Source: Ustulina deusta (lineage: Eukaryota > Ascomycota > Sordariomycetes > Xylariales > Xylariaceae). From it: a DNA stretch of 64,000 bases. Below, piece by piece: positions 1 to 12,579 of the stretch. The stretch is taken from assembly GCA_023159155.1 (NCBI GenBank), contig JAJNNX010000069.1:124001-188000 (forward strand), read 5' to 3'. Below the pieces are notes generated by a model. The model was not told the origin of the DNA and ran no database searches. It saw nothing but the letters and a program-made list of their open reading frames with translations. Numbering within the stretch: position 1 is the first letter of the stretch; every line of letters begins with the position of its first letter. A program made the translations under genes and the position numbers.

Positions 1-2959
1 TATTATTTTAAGTTTATAATTAAAAATAATTATAAATTTAATTATAAAATAGTTATAAATGTTATATAAATAAAGAACCAAAATATATTATATATAATTA
101 ATACTATAATATTATTTTAAGCAGCTATTTTTTTGAAATCTATATTTATATAAAATATATAAAAAATATTATATAAATGCTAAATTAATATTTATTAAAA
201 ACTTTTTAATAATATTATATATAATTTAAAAACAAATTTTTTATTAAACAAATTTAAAAAATATATAAAAATAATAAATATATAATATTATAAAATATTT
301 ATTAAAGCATACTAAATAATCAAAAAAATAAAACAAACGTATGGACTGCTAAAACATATATATAATATTTTTTAAAAAGAAATTAATATATAAACAAATA
401 ATAAATTAATTTTATAAATAGTAATTAAAGCATTAAACAATATAACTGGACTAAATAGCTTTATATTAACTTTTTTTATTTTTAGAGCATACTTATATAT
501 TAATAAAGATTTTCTTTTTTTTTAGCCCTTGTATAAAAAGTAACAATTATTTAAAACGCAATAAAAATACTATATAAAAACTATATAAAAGTTAAGATTA
601 ACTATACAATTAAAGAATAAAATAGACTATTTTTATATAATATATTTATATTTTTTTATAGCAAAGTTTTAGTATAAAAAAAAATAAGAAAGCTTATATA
701 AAATTAAAATAATTAAAAAAGTTAAATATAATTATTGTTTTAATAAACAAGCTAATATATTTTTGCTATATATAAGTTAAACTATATTATTATACAAAAA
801 ATACTTAGACTAAAGATATAAAAAATAATAGTATATAACTAATATAGCTAATAATAATATAAAAAAAATATAGCTAGCCAAAAAAAGAACTTATTATATA
901 TTTGTTATATAACGCCTAAATATTATAGATTTTTTTAACTATAAAAAAATATTAAGCTTTTAAGTTAGTAACTAAACTTTATATAAATAGGATTATTATA
1001 ACTTTTAAAAAATTATTTAAAAAGTTAGATATAATAAAAATTAATAAACTTATTATATATAATTTAAATATATATAAAAAAAATATATTTTTAAATTTTG
1101 CTTTATATAAAAAATAAAAAATAAAAATATTAACCTATATAAAAAATTAAAACTAGTTATATAAAGGTATAATAATACTAAAAAAAGTATAGTTTTAATT
1201 TAATTGCTAATAATCTAATAAATAAACTAATAGTTAATTTTAGCTTTTAGACTTATTTTTATATATAATTTTAGAATATTATATAAGCTTAAAAATATTA
1301 CTTAAGTTTATATCTAGTTAGAAAATAAACTATTATATAATATTTATGCTTATTTATTTTTAGAGCTAAAAAATAAATATTGTTTAAAAACTATCCTATA
1401 AATTATATAACTTTTATATAGCTTGGCTAAATTTAGGCTATATTAATTTAAAACTTATTATTAATACTACTAAAAAAAACTTAAAATATAAATATTTATA
1501 TATAATTTATGCTTACTATTTATATATAATAGCCCGGATATTTTTAGAATAACTAAAATATAAATAAATAATATTTTAAGCTTTATAACTCCAAACTTTT
1601 TAGCGCACAAAAAGGAAGAACTTTAGCAAGCAAAACTTTATACAAAGCTAAAAAAAACTTTATTTTTTAACTACTTAATTAAGTTTAATAGTAAAAAAAT
1701 TTTTTATATAAATATAATATTATAATAACCTAAAAAAACCAAACTAAAGATTTAGCTAAAATTAACCTTTATATAAAAAACTTTGCTTAAGTTTATATTT
1801 TTTAATAAGCTTAAAAAATATATATTAGTAATATATATTAACTAAAAGCTATATATAATTTTGTTATTATAGCTTAAATAACTAAACTATAATTATATAA
1901 TATTAAAGTATTAAATAAATAAATTAAATAATAATAAAATAATTTAACTTAAAAATTTATATTTATTTTATTTAATTTTTATTATATAAAATTATTTATT
2001 TTTATAAATAGTTTATTTATAAATAATATAAATATAATTTATTAGTTTAGCTTTATTAATATATTAGTAGTTAAAACTTATATAAAAAATATAATAAACT
2101 TAAACTTTAAAATTAAAAGAAATATTATATATTAGAATTTAAGCAAATATAAATAAGTTATATAAAGTGTTCTAGCTAGTAAATTATATAGTATAATAAG
2201 CAGCTTGAATAGTACTATTGCTTTTTATATAACCTTTTAAAAAGTTATAAAAATATTTAATTTATTTTTAATATTTGCTATTTTATGTTTAAAGTTAAAA
2301 TTATTATATAATTGTTTGGTTAAACTAAAAATAATATAAAAAAAAAGATTAATAATTAATATTATATTTTTTAGTAATTATATAAAAAAAAAGAAATTTC
2401 TAAAATATAATAAATTAATAATAAAAATAATCTAATAAATATATTTATTAAGCATACCTTAAACTAAGCATTAAAAACTCTAGTTTTTATTATTAAAATA
2501 TTTATTAAAAAACTATAAAAAATATATTTATATAATAAAAAATAGCTAATAACTAGGCTATATATAAAAAAGCAAATATTATATATAAGTATTAAAAAAA
2601 AATAAAAAAGTATAAAAAAGATAACAAAAATTTATTTATATTTTAAAGAGCTAATATATAACTACCCTTTTTTTTAAATAAAACTTTTCTTTTTTTTTTT
2701 TAATTATAGTTAAAATATTATATTTTATATAAGCACTAGATGCAAGCGCTACATATACTTCCCTAAAAACTAGGGACCTAACAATATACCAAAAATAGTA
2801 CTTTAGTATAGTAGCAGCAGCTACTATACAAACTGTTTATATAAAGCAGGGATATTATTTCCCGATTTTGGACCAAAATAGCCCAAAAATAACTTTTTTA
2901 GCAGATAAACTTAGCTTAAACATTTGTAAAAACGTTTAATAATAATACTTAAAATATAA

Positions 2960-3186
2960 TATTAATAAACAAAATGTTACAATTAGTCAAATAAAGCTTT
3001 TATAGTTAGTTTATTAATACTATAGACAAAGATTCTAAGCTAAAAAAGAAAAAAAGAAAAAAAAAGTTAGAGTTTATAAAGTAAATAGATATAGATTTTT
3101 TATTTTATTGCTATATAAGTCTAGAATTTTTATAAGTTTTGCTAAAACTATACCTAAAATTATATAAATTATACTAACTATTATAT
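2960..3186. repeat. Left copy of LTR-like direct repeat
   Basis: This segment aligns along its length with 8,552-8,819 in the same orientation, for example the shared run TTTATTAATACTATA and the shared run TTTTATTTTATTGCTATATA. The copies lie about 5.4 kb apart, as expected for the two LTRs of a retrotransposon. This copy is the more degraded: where the right copy has G or C, this one usually has A or T. No terminal TG/CA or target duplication could be fixed. Confidence 0.5.
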
Positions 3187-6100
3187 TACTTTTTTCTAAA
3201 ACTAAAAGTTTAAATATAATTTAAGGTTACTAATAATATTAAGTTTATATATTTTTTTTATATTATATTACTTTATTATTATTTTTATAATTATTTGTAA
3301 ATTTGTTAGCTATTATTATATATATTTATTTTTATAATTTTATAGGGGGTCTAGGGGCTTTTTTATAAGTTTTATAGAATTAGTTAAGTTTAATTAGCGC
3401 ATTTTTAAAATTCTAAGTTGCGTACTAAATATTATTAGAATTGCAGCCTTTTTAGGCAACCTAATATTACAATTTTTTGTTTTTTCTATATATTTTTAAT
3501 TGTTCGATTTGTTTGATTTTAAATTCTGTTTTGCTATTAATATTTTTAGTTAAAAGTAATAATTAAATTTATTAAAATAAAAAGTTATTACTTACTTTTT
3601 ATAATTAGTTAGTATAAAATAGGTTTTTTATTTTATAAAAGTTAAACAAATTAAAAATATAGCTAAATTTTTATTTTTTTAAAATCTTAAAAAATCTAAC
3701 TAACTAGAAGTTTAATCTAGTAATTAGTACTTATATTACAAAACTTTTTTTTTTTTAAAAAAACTTTATTTTTTATTTTAAAATTTATTAAGCGTTTTTT
3801 TTTTTTTAGTTTATAGTTTGTATTGTTTTTATGTAAGGGTTATTATATTATATGCTATTCTTTAAACATTTTAAGTTTAATAAACTAGTTTAAGCGCTTA
3901 TTGTTTAGTATTAGAATTTATAATAGTTTTATTAATATTTATTATTAAAAAGTTTTATGTTTTAATTCCTATTGCGATTTTTAGTAGTAATATATTAATT
4001 AATAAATATTATAAAAAATTATATATAAAATCTAAAACAAAAAAATAAATATTTTAATTATTCTAGTATTTATTAATATAGAAATAAAATTATTAGTTTA
4101 GTTTTTAATTAGTTAATTTTATTATTTTTTAGGTTTAAAAGTAATAAATACTACTTAAGTAATACTTAGTACTTATAAAACTATTAATTATTACTATAAA
4201 TTTAAAAATAAATAGTTTTATATTATTTAATATTTATATATTTAATATATTAAAAAATTTATATAGATTTTTATAGTATTATATAGCTAGTAATTTTATA
4301 ATGTTTATTTTTTTGCTAAATAAAGTTGCAATTAAATAGCTAAACTTATTTATAAATATTTATATATAATTATAATTTTATTAGTTAAGTAATATATTTT
4401 TATTATTTATTATTATATATTGCTATATTATAGTTAATATAAATAATAAATAAAAAAAACTAAAAGTTTTATTTTATAATATTTTGTTTTTTTTATAATT
4501 ATATTTTAAATAAAACTAGTAATATTTTTGTTTTAATATTTTGATTGTTTTATATTAATTTTAGTATATAATAATTAAAAATATATAAGTTTTTTAAATT
4601 AAAACTATATAAAAAAATTAATTTTATTTAAAATAATTTTAAATATATATAGCTTTTTGTTTTTATTTTTTAGATTTTATAGTTAGTTTTTTTGTTTAAT
4701 TAGATTTATTAAGTTAGCTTTTTAAAAAATATTAAATAAAAAGTTTATAATTAATATAAAATTTAATATTTTGTTAAGCAGGATTAATACTATTATTTAT
4801 TTTTTAGTTTTTTTAGTTTTAATTATAAAAAGTTTAGCTATTTTTTTTAATAAAGTATTAGTTATTATATTTTTTTGTTCTAGTTAGTATTAAAAAGTAA
4901 TATTAAAGTTTAATAAAAAGTTGGCCTAATATATTTATTATATTAATAAAATCTATTTATTTAAAAAATATAATAAAACTTAATAATTAATTATTATAAA
5001 AAATTTAATTTTAAAAAGCTTTAAATAATAATATTTTAAAGTTTATATTATTATTAAAAGTTTATAGTTTTAAATTAAATAAGCTTGTTTAATTAGTATT
5101 ATTATTTTAAAAAAATACTTTATAAGTTTTTAGGTTATATTTTTTTATTACTACTAGATAATTTTTTTTATTATATTATATAAGATATTTGTTTTTATTT
5201 ATATTAGTTAGTTAGGCCTAAAAAAAACTAGAACAAATATTTTATAAACTAGCAGTTTTATATATTTAAAAACTTATTTTTTTATAATAGTTAATTTAAA
5301 AAAATAATAATTTTACTAATATAATAAATAAATATATAAATATAATTATAAAATTTAAAAAATAACTAAGTTAATTTAATATTTTTAAAATTATTAAAAT
5401 TTTAATTTAAAATTGTTTAAATTTTTATAAAGTTAATTTTAATTTTTATTTTAGTTTTTATAATTATTTTTAAATAATTAATAATAAATATATTAAAACA
5501 AAAATTTTTAATGTTTTTTTAATATTTAGCTTAATATAAGCAATAAATTACTTTTTTATAATAAATTTAATACTATTTTTTAGTTTTAAAATAAATTAAA
5601 ATATTATTTATATAAATATTTATAAACTTGTTTAGAAGTTTTTAAATTTATATATTAATAAAAGCTTGCTATTAAATAGGTTTTATTTTTAAACTAAATA
5701 ATAAAACTTTTTATTAAAATATTTTTTTATAAGTTTAAAAAAAATAAAATAATATAATTTTATAATTAATAATAATTAATAAAAATTTTTAATAATATTT
5801 AGTTTTATAAATTAAATAATATTATAATAATTAAATATAATATTATTAATATTTAAAACTAATATAATTTAATTTTTTAAATATATATTTTTTATTAATA
5901 ATTAATTATAAACTTATATTTAATTAATTTAAGTTTAAATATAAATAAAACAAAAATAATATTTAAGTTTATATTTTGTTTAATAAAATTTATAGCTAAT
6001 AATTTATTTATAAATTTTTTTTTAAATAAAATAAATTATATAAATATATAATATTAATAAAAGCTAGAAATATATTTTTTATTATTAAGTTTTAATACTA

Positions 6101-8551
6101 TATTAAATTTTAATTATAATAGTAGTAAAGTTTTGGATTTTTTTTTAAAAAGAACTTTTTTAGGTATAATAACTAAAAAAGCAAAAAGCTTTATATTAAT
6201 TTTATATATTAGAAATTTTTTTTTTTTAAAATAAGATTGGTTTATTATTAAAAGTTTTTTATAATATTATTTAATTAATTTAAATTTATTTCTTTTATAA
6301 AATATTAATTACTTTTAAGTTTTTTTTAAATAGTTTAATATAACTATTTTTAGTTATTATAAACTTAATTATAATAAGTTTTTTTAAAGTTTTTTTAGTT
6401 AGTTATTTTTATTTATTTTAATAAAAATAATTTTAAAAGTTTTATATAATTTTTTTAATAATAACTTAGTTTTTTTTTTTTTTTAGAAATTATTATATAG
6501 ACCGTTTTTGTTTTAAGTTTAAAAGTCCTAATTTTTTTTTTGTTTTTTTAGTTTTAATTATTTTTAAAATAATTATTTTATTTTTAAAAAATTATTTTAA
6601 TATTTAATAATATTTTTTTAATACTTAATTATATTTTTTTATATTTTTAGGTTTATATTTTATTATTTATAGCTAAAAAGTTTAATTATAATTATTAATA
6701 AAAATTAAACTAATAAAAATAAATTATTTAATTAAATTAATTATTATTTTTAAGTTTTTATTAAAATATTTTGTTTTATTAATTATTTAATACTAATAAT
6801 AATATTATAATTAAAATTAATAATTTAAAACATTTAATTTTTAAATTATTAATTATTAATTTTTATAATATATATTAAATATTTATAAATTTTGTTAACT
6901 ATTTTATTTTAGTAATTATAAAACTTTTAAAATTTAATTAATTAAACTATTTTTATTTTTAATTATTATTTAATTTATTATATAAATTTATAACTAATTA
7001 TTAAAAAAATATAAGCTTTAATATTATATAAAACTAAAGTTTTTATTTTAATATTATTAATTTATAATTAAATAAATATTTTAAAAATAATTAATTTATT
7101 TTAGCTATATATTTTAATTAAAATAAATAAAAAAACTAATAAAAAAAATTTTATTAGTTTTATTTATTTTTTAAATCAAATAAACTACTAGAGCTATTTT
7201 TATTATAGCTTTTTTTTACTAATTAAATATTTAAAACTTTAAATTTTTAATTAAAACAATTAATTAATTTTTTTTTTTTTTACTATAAATAAAACAAGTT
7301 TTATTATTTTAATAAACTTTTTTTTTTTTTATAATTAGTGCTTATTTTAACTATTTTAAAATAAATATTTTACAATTTTTAAAATTAGCTAAAAATTAAT
7401 AAGCTAGTTTACTAAAAATTTAATTATTTAAATTAGATTTTTATTTAATTTTATTAATAAATAATTTATAAAAAATATTTAAATTTATAAAAACTTTATA
7501 TAAGTTTTTTTTTAAGTTTATATAAAAATAGTTCTATAATTTATATTTTTATTATAATTTAATAAATTAATATTTTTAAACTAAACTATTAAATATAAAA
7601 ATAAACTTATTAATATTTTTATTAGTTTTATATATATAAATTTAAAATATTTTATAAATAATAATTATTTAATTAAAATTATAATAAACTATTAATAAAG
7701 CTTAATTTATTTTAATAATATTATTAAATAGTTTTTTAATTAAATAAAAATATATTTTTATTAATTTTTTAATATATTTTTAACTAACTTATAATATATT
7801 AAAATTAACTATTTTTAGTTTAAAATATAGTAATATTTTTATTTAACTTTTTTATTAATTTATAAACTTAGTTATTAAATAAAGCTTTATTTTTTATAAA
7901 TTTATTAAGATTAATTTTTTATATTTTAGCTTTTTTAATATAAATAAAGTTTAAAGCACTAAAAAATAAACTAATAAAATAAAAAACAAATAAAGCAATA
8001 AAACTAAAAAGTTTAAAATTAATATTTTTAAATATATTTTTTATTATTAAATTATAGTTATTTTTTAAAAGTACTAAAATAAACATATTAAAAAATTAAT
8101 ATTTTATTTTTTTTATTTATTAAAAAAGTTTTGCTAAAACTAATATAAAATTATAAACTTATATAATTATAATATTTAGTGCTATATTTTTAAATATATT
8201 ATTTATTTTAAATTATTTTAGTTCTAGTTTAGATTTTTTTTTTTTATAAAAAATTTTTTTTTAAAATTATCCAATAATAAAAAGCTAGCTATACTTAAAA
8301 ATTAAAATTGTTTTAATTATTTAAAAACTAAAAATAAAATAAAAATATTTAAAGTTAAGTTTTTTATAAACTATTAGCTTTTAAATAATATAAAAATTAA
8401 AAAATTTATTAAAATTATATTAAAGTTAGATTTATATTATAAAATATATAATTTTTTATATTAAATATATAATAAAAAAAAAATTTATTTATATTTTATT
8501 AATTATAACAAAATAAAAAATATTTATTTATTAAATATTTATTAATAAATA

Positions 8552-8819
8552 ATTAGTAAGCTTAAAATAGTATTATAATTAATTAAGTAAAGTTTTTATA
8601 GCTAGTTTATTAATACTATAAATAAAGATTTTAAATTAAAAAAAAAAAAAAAAAAGTTAGAATTTATAAAATAAATAAATATAGATTTTATATATATAGC
8701 TATAGAGTTAGGTTAGTCTATGCGTAAACTTTTTATTTTATTGCTATATAAGTCTGGAATCCTTGCAGGTCTTGCTAAAACTATACCTAAAACTATATAA
8801 ACTATATTAACTATTATAT
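8552..8819. repeat. Right copy of LTR-like direct repeat
   Basis: This is the partner of 2,960-3,186. It carries an extra segment of about 40 bp (about 8,691-8,729) absent from the left copy. It keeps more G/C, for example near 8,755-8,775. The interior between the copies is too mutated to show gag or pol. A solo-repeat pair unrelated to an LTR element is also possible. Confidence 0.5.
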
Positions 8820-9180
8820 AAAGTAGTAATAATAGTACTTTTTTTATTTTATTATATAATAAAACATATTAGTTATTAAATATACTAAGAATTATTTATA
8901 TAAAAATAAAAATTAAAAATATATATATATTTATATAAAAAGTCTATATAAAGGCCTAGTAGGCCTGACTCCTTATAGGGAGGCTATATATTTTTATATA
9001 GCTATTGTTTTTTGTACGGACGAAATTTTAAAACTACGAAACGCTACCTAGGGCGGGCGGCGCTAGATATAGGCAGGCAGGGGCAGCAATAGACATACTG
9101 CTATTATTACTGCTACTACTAATAGTACTGCTTAAATTATTATTAATATAATACTTAGAATAACAAAAAAGCTTTATATA

Positions 9181-9290
9181 TAATAGTAATAGTAGTAGTA
9201 GTAGTGGTAGTAGTAGTGCTATTATTATTAATAATATTATTATTATTATTACTACTATTATTATTACTACTATTATTATATAATAACTAT
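9181..9290. repeat. Trinucleotide microsatellite (AGT/ATT)
   Basis: A run of AGT units passes into ATT and ACT units over about 110 bp, interrupted by a few substitutions. It lies in the less degraded island of the A/T-rich block. Confidence 0.85.
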
Positions 9291-9330
9291 TATTTCTAGG
9301 TTAATATAACTTTAAAATAATAGCTAGAGT

Positions 9331-9356
9331 ATATATATAATATGTGTGTGTGCGTG

Positions 9357-9389
<33 letters not shown>

Positions 9390-9390
9390 G
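9331..9390. repeat. TA/TG dinucleotide tract
   Basis: Alternating TA with a central TG stretch forms a simple dinucleotide repeat of about 60 bp. No coding or regulatory role is visible. Confidence 0.8.
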
Positions 9391-9502
9391 CCTAAAGAAA
9401 AAGAAAAAAAGAAAAAAAGGAAAGGTAGTACAAGAGCGGCCCGTTTTATATATAATAGCTGCAAATGTTATGCTTTATTTAATCTTAAATATTTCTAAAT
9501 AG

Positions 9503-9607
9503 CGTACGGAAAGTAGTTACGTACGGAAAGCAGTTATGTATAGAAAGTAGTTATGTATAGAAAGCAGTTATGTACGGAAGGTAGTTATGTACAAAAAAGC
9601 AGTTATA
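9503..9607. repeat. 17-bp tandem repeat, about six units
   Basis: Units of the form GTACGGAAAGYAGTTAT follow each other head to tail. Units differ by single transitions (GTACGG or GTATAG at the start, AGTAG or AGCAG in the middle). The last unit is longer by one base and degraded. The word GTACGGA also occurs near 9,016 and in the hairpin at 9,930-9,956, so the whole island may belong to one repeat family. Confidence 0.8.
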
Positions 9608-9929
9608 TATAATAGGCAAACTACGAAAGGCCTTTTAAAGAAACAGCAATTTATTATATTGTTAGATAATTTTATTAGCTATAGATTAGCTGTATGTTAT
9701 AGTTTATATTTTTTTTACGTTTAGAATTTCTTATTTTTTTTAGCAGTTGTATAGAGGTGCGCTACAATTAAAAAAAAAAAGAACTAGTGTTGTAATAATA
9801 GTGTTAACTATATATCAAGCTACTGCCGACTACGTATAAGACTATTTATATAACACTAGCAATTGGCTGATTGGTTTAATTGCGTAGGCGGTATATATAT
9901 GCAGAATTCTTTTACTGTATAAGAATCCT

Positions 9930-9956
9930 CCGTACGAAGGTCTTGCTTTCGTACGG
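9930..9956. repeat. Perfect 9-bp inverted repeat (hairpin)
   Basis: CCGTACGAA at 9,930-9,938 and TTCGTACGG at 9,948-9,956 are exact reverse complements separated by 9 bases. The GC-containing stem has survived inside otherwise A/T-rich DNA. It may be the end or core of a decayed element. Confidence 0.6.
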
Positions 9957-11700
9957 ATAATTAGAGAGATAGATCAATATATATAGTTATTTATTTTACC
10001 TCTTTGTTATATACGATATTGTACCCCCTGGCCACCTAACACTATAGCTATATATATAGATTGCGTTATCTCCTACTAGTACTATATTATCTAAATTAAT
10101 ATTCCTTAAATATATAAAATAATATACCTAGTTAAATATATAAATAGTTAATCTAAAATCTACTATAACTAAATTATATAATTTATATGTTTTAGTAAGC
10201 CTTTAATTAATAATAAACAAGCTTGCCACTTTTGCTATAAAAAGCCTTAAAAATTAATTATTCTAAAAGTTATCTTTTAAAACCTTAAATTTTCTTTTTT
10301 TCTTTTTTTATTGCTTTTATGCTCTCTCTACCGCCTATTTAACACTTTTTTTATTTATTATATATATTTTAGCTATTTTATTAATACTTTAATTAAATCT
10401 TTAGCTTTTTAATTAAAGCTTTATAAATATAAGCTAGTAGCTTAATATATAATAATAACTATAGTATATAATATAATCTTTTATATTTAAGTTTTTTTTT
10501 TTAGTTTTAGTTCTTATATTAATATAAAAACGCTTAATAAAAATATTTCTAAAGCTTTTTCTCTAATTGTTTTAATAGTTTTTATAACTATTATTAGTTT
10601 AATATTATTAATAGCTTTTATAATTTTAACAATTTTATTTAAAATAATCTTTTTTTTAATTATTTATAAGATTGTTTAAATTGTTTTAGTTATTAAAAAG
10701 TTTAAAAATATTAAAAGCACTTTTTTTAATAATCTTTCTAGAAATATAAATTATACTTAAAATTATAGCTTTTTAATATAGTTTAGTAGTAATAATCTAG
10801 TATTATAAAATATTATTTATAATAGTATTATAATAAATATTTTAAAAAAAATTAACTTAAACTAGATAAATATTTTATAAAACTTTTTTTAAATTAATAA
10901 TAAGCTTAAATAAATCTATTGTTTTAGTATTTTTTAAATAAACTTTAAAAACTTTATTAAACTACTTGTTTACCTATTTAGTTAGATTTTTAATAGGTTT
11001 TCTAGCTATAAAATTAATAAAAGCTTTATATTTTAATTTATATTTAAACTTTAAAGCATGTTAGGCTATATTTCTAAGCTCCCTAAAATTATTGTACTAT
11101 TTATTAATTGTTTAGTTAGCTTTTATTTATATTAAGTAATAATTTAAATAAACTATTTTATATATTTATTTAGTAAGCTTAATAAATTTAGTTTAATAAT
11201 TAATATAATATTTAAAAGCAATTTTATAGTACTATTTAGTGTTTTAATATAGCGCTTTTTTAGTAATTATTAGTTTTATATATATTATAGTATTAAAATT
11301 AGTAATTCTAATAAAAAAAAATTGCTTATTAGTAGTACGCTTAATAACTAAAACTATAAAGCTTGCTTTATTTTTTAGAACTATATATTTTTAAAAATTA
11401 TAGTTATAAGTGCTAATAATAAAAAATTTTTTTTATAATAGAAAGTTTTTTAAAAAATTAAATATAATAATATATTATTTAAATATAATAATAATTTTTA
11501 TATATTTTTAGCTAAAAATTGCTTATAATAAAATATAAAAATTAATAAAACTTTTAATTATTAGATTTAATATTATAAAGCGTACCGCATATATATATTT
11601 AGATCGCTTTATTTATTATTATTTTTTATAAATCTTATTTTATTTTTATAAAATATTTATTTATAAGCTTGCTAGTAAGTATAGCCTAGCCATACTTATT

Positions 11701-12579
11701 AAGCTATATTATTAAGCTATAACGCTTATATAACCAAGTGATCCTGCTATCCATGCCTAATTAGCTCTCTTCACAGCTACTAGCTATGGGCCAAATCCAA
11801 CACCTGGCTATAGGTAGGTATTATTCTGTATACCTACTTATAATTAGGTCTGCATCGAGTACTCAGACCAGCTATGCGTTGCTCAGGTAGAAAAATTAGA
11901 AAAAAATATGATTGGCCAGAAATTCAGGCTAGTGGGGCCATGTACCATTAGCCACAATGAAAACGCGCTAGCTGGTCTGAGCGCTGAGATAACCTCCATG
12001 GTCCTTCTCTTGCTGAACTCTGCCCAAAATGCATATATCCATCCCTACCCCTCTTCCAATTCACCGTCCACCTATGCCAGCATAGCCCCTTCCAAAACAA
12101 GTACCTAGCAAGATTCGACATCCTTAGCAACAGGGTGTTTGGTATCAGTACAGTGAGTATGCACCTATTGTACGTTCCGGCGATGCGTAAGCCTTTGGGC
12201 CTTGGCTTCCTCGGGCAGAGAAAGATAGCCGACAAGAGTAGAGTATATATATGTGAGCTCGGAGAAAACAAAAGTATTGCAAGATAGATACCACAAGATA
12301 CCATCAAAACTCCCCCAACGCCTCGTCTAATCTTGCATTCAAGACGCCCACTCCTATAGCTCATATGAAATGACCAAAAAAATTTAGACAATGAAAACCG
12401 CCCATGCCCGAGAGACAAGATAATATCCGAAAGGGATTGAGTTGTATAGTCCCGGAACGCCAAGAACTCCATCGCCTGCCCGCTTGCCATCACCGAAAGT
12501 CGTCATCATCGAATCGTTCCAACTCTCCAAACCACTCCGGGTCCAACACGAAATCCGGAGGGTGAGTTGCGTAGACTTT
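11701..12579. other. Boundary and gene-free spacer
   Basis: Base composition changes here from extreme A/T to a balanced mix within about 100 bases. No gene was recognised. The right end is the 3' flank of the minus-strand gene ending at 12,580. Confidence 0.6.

Larger units (their letters stand above)
1..11700. other. A/T-rich, RIP-type isochore without genes
   Basis: The stretch is overwhelmingly A and T, with very few CpG or GC-rich words, and I found no open frame of 60 codons or more in it. Islands of more ordinary sequence remain near 2,720-2,880, 8,940-9,120 and 9,420-10,080. Repeat copies inside it differ mainly by C/T and G/A changes, the signature of repeat-induced point mutation, a known fungal genome defence. 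I read it as decayed transposon sequence. Individual element families cannot be named by eye. Confidence 0.85.

Noticed and set aside
1..11700. Mitochondrial origin of the A/T-rich block
   Set aside because: No mitochondrial genes or tRNAs are visible, and the repeat copies show RIP-like transitions, as expected for nuclear repeats.
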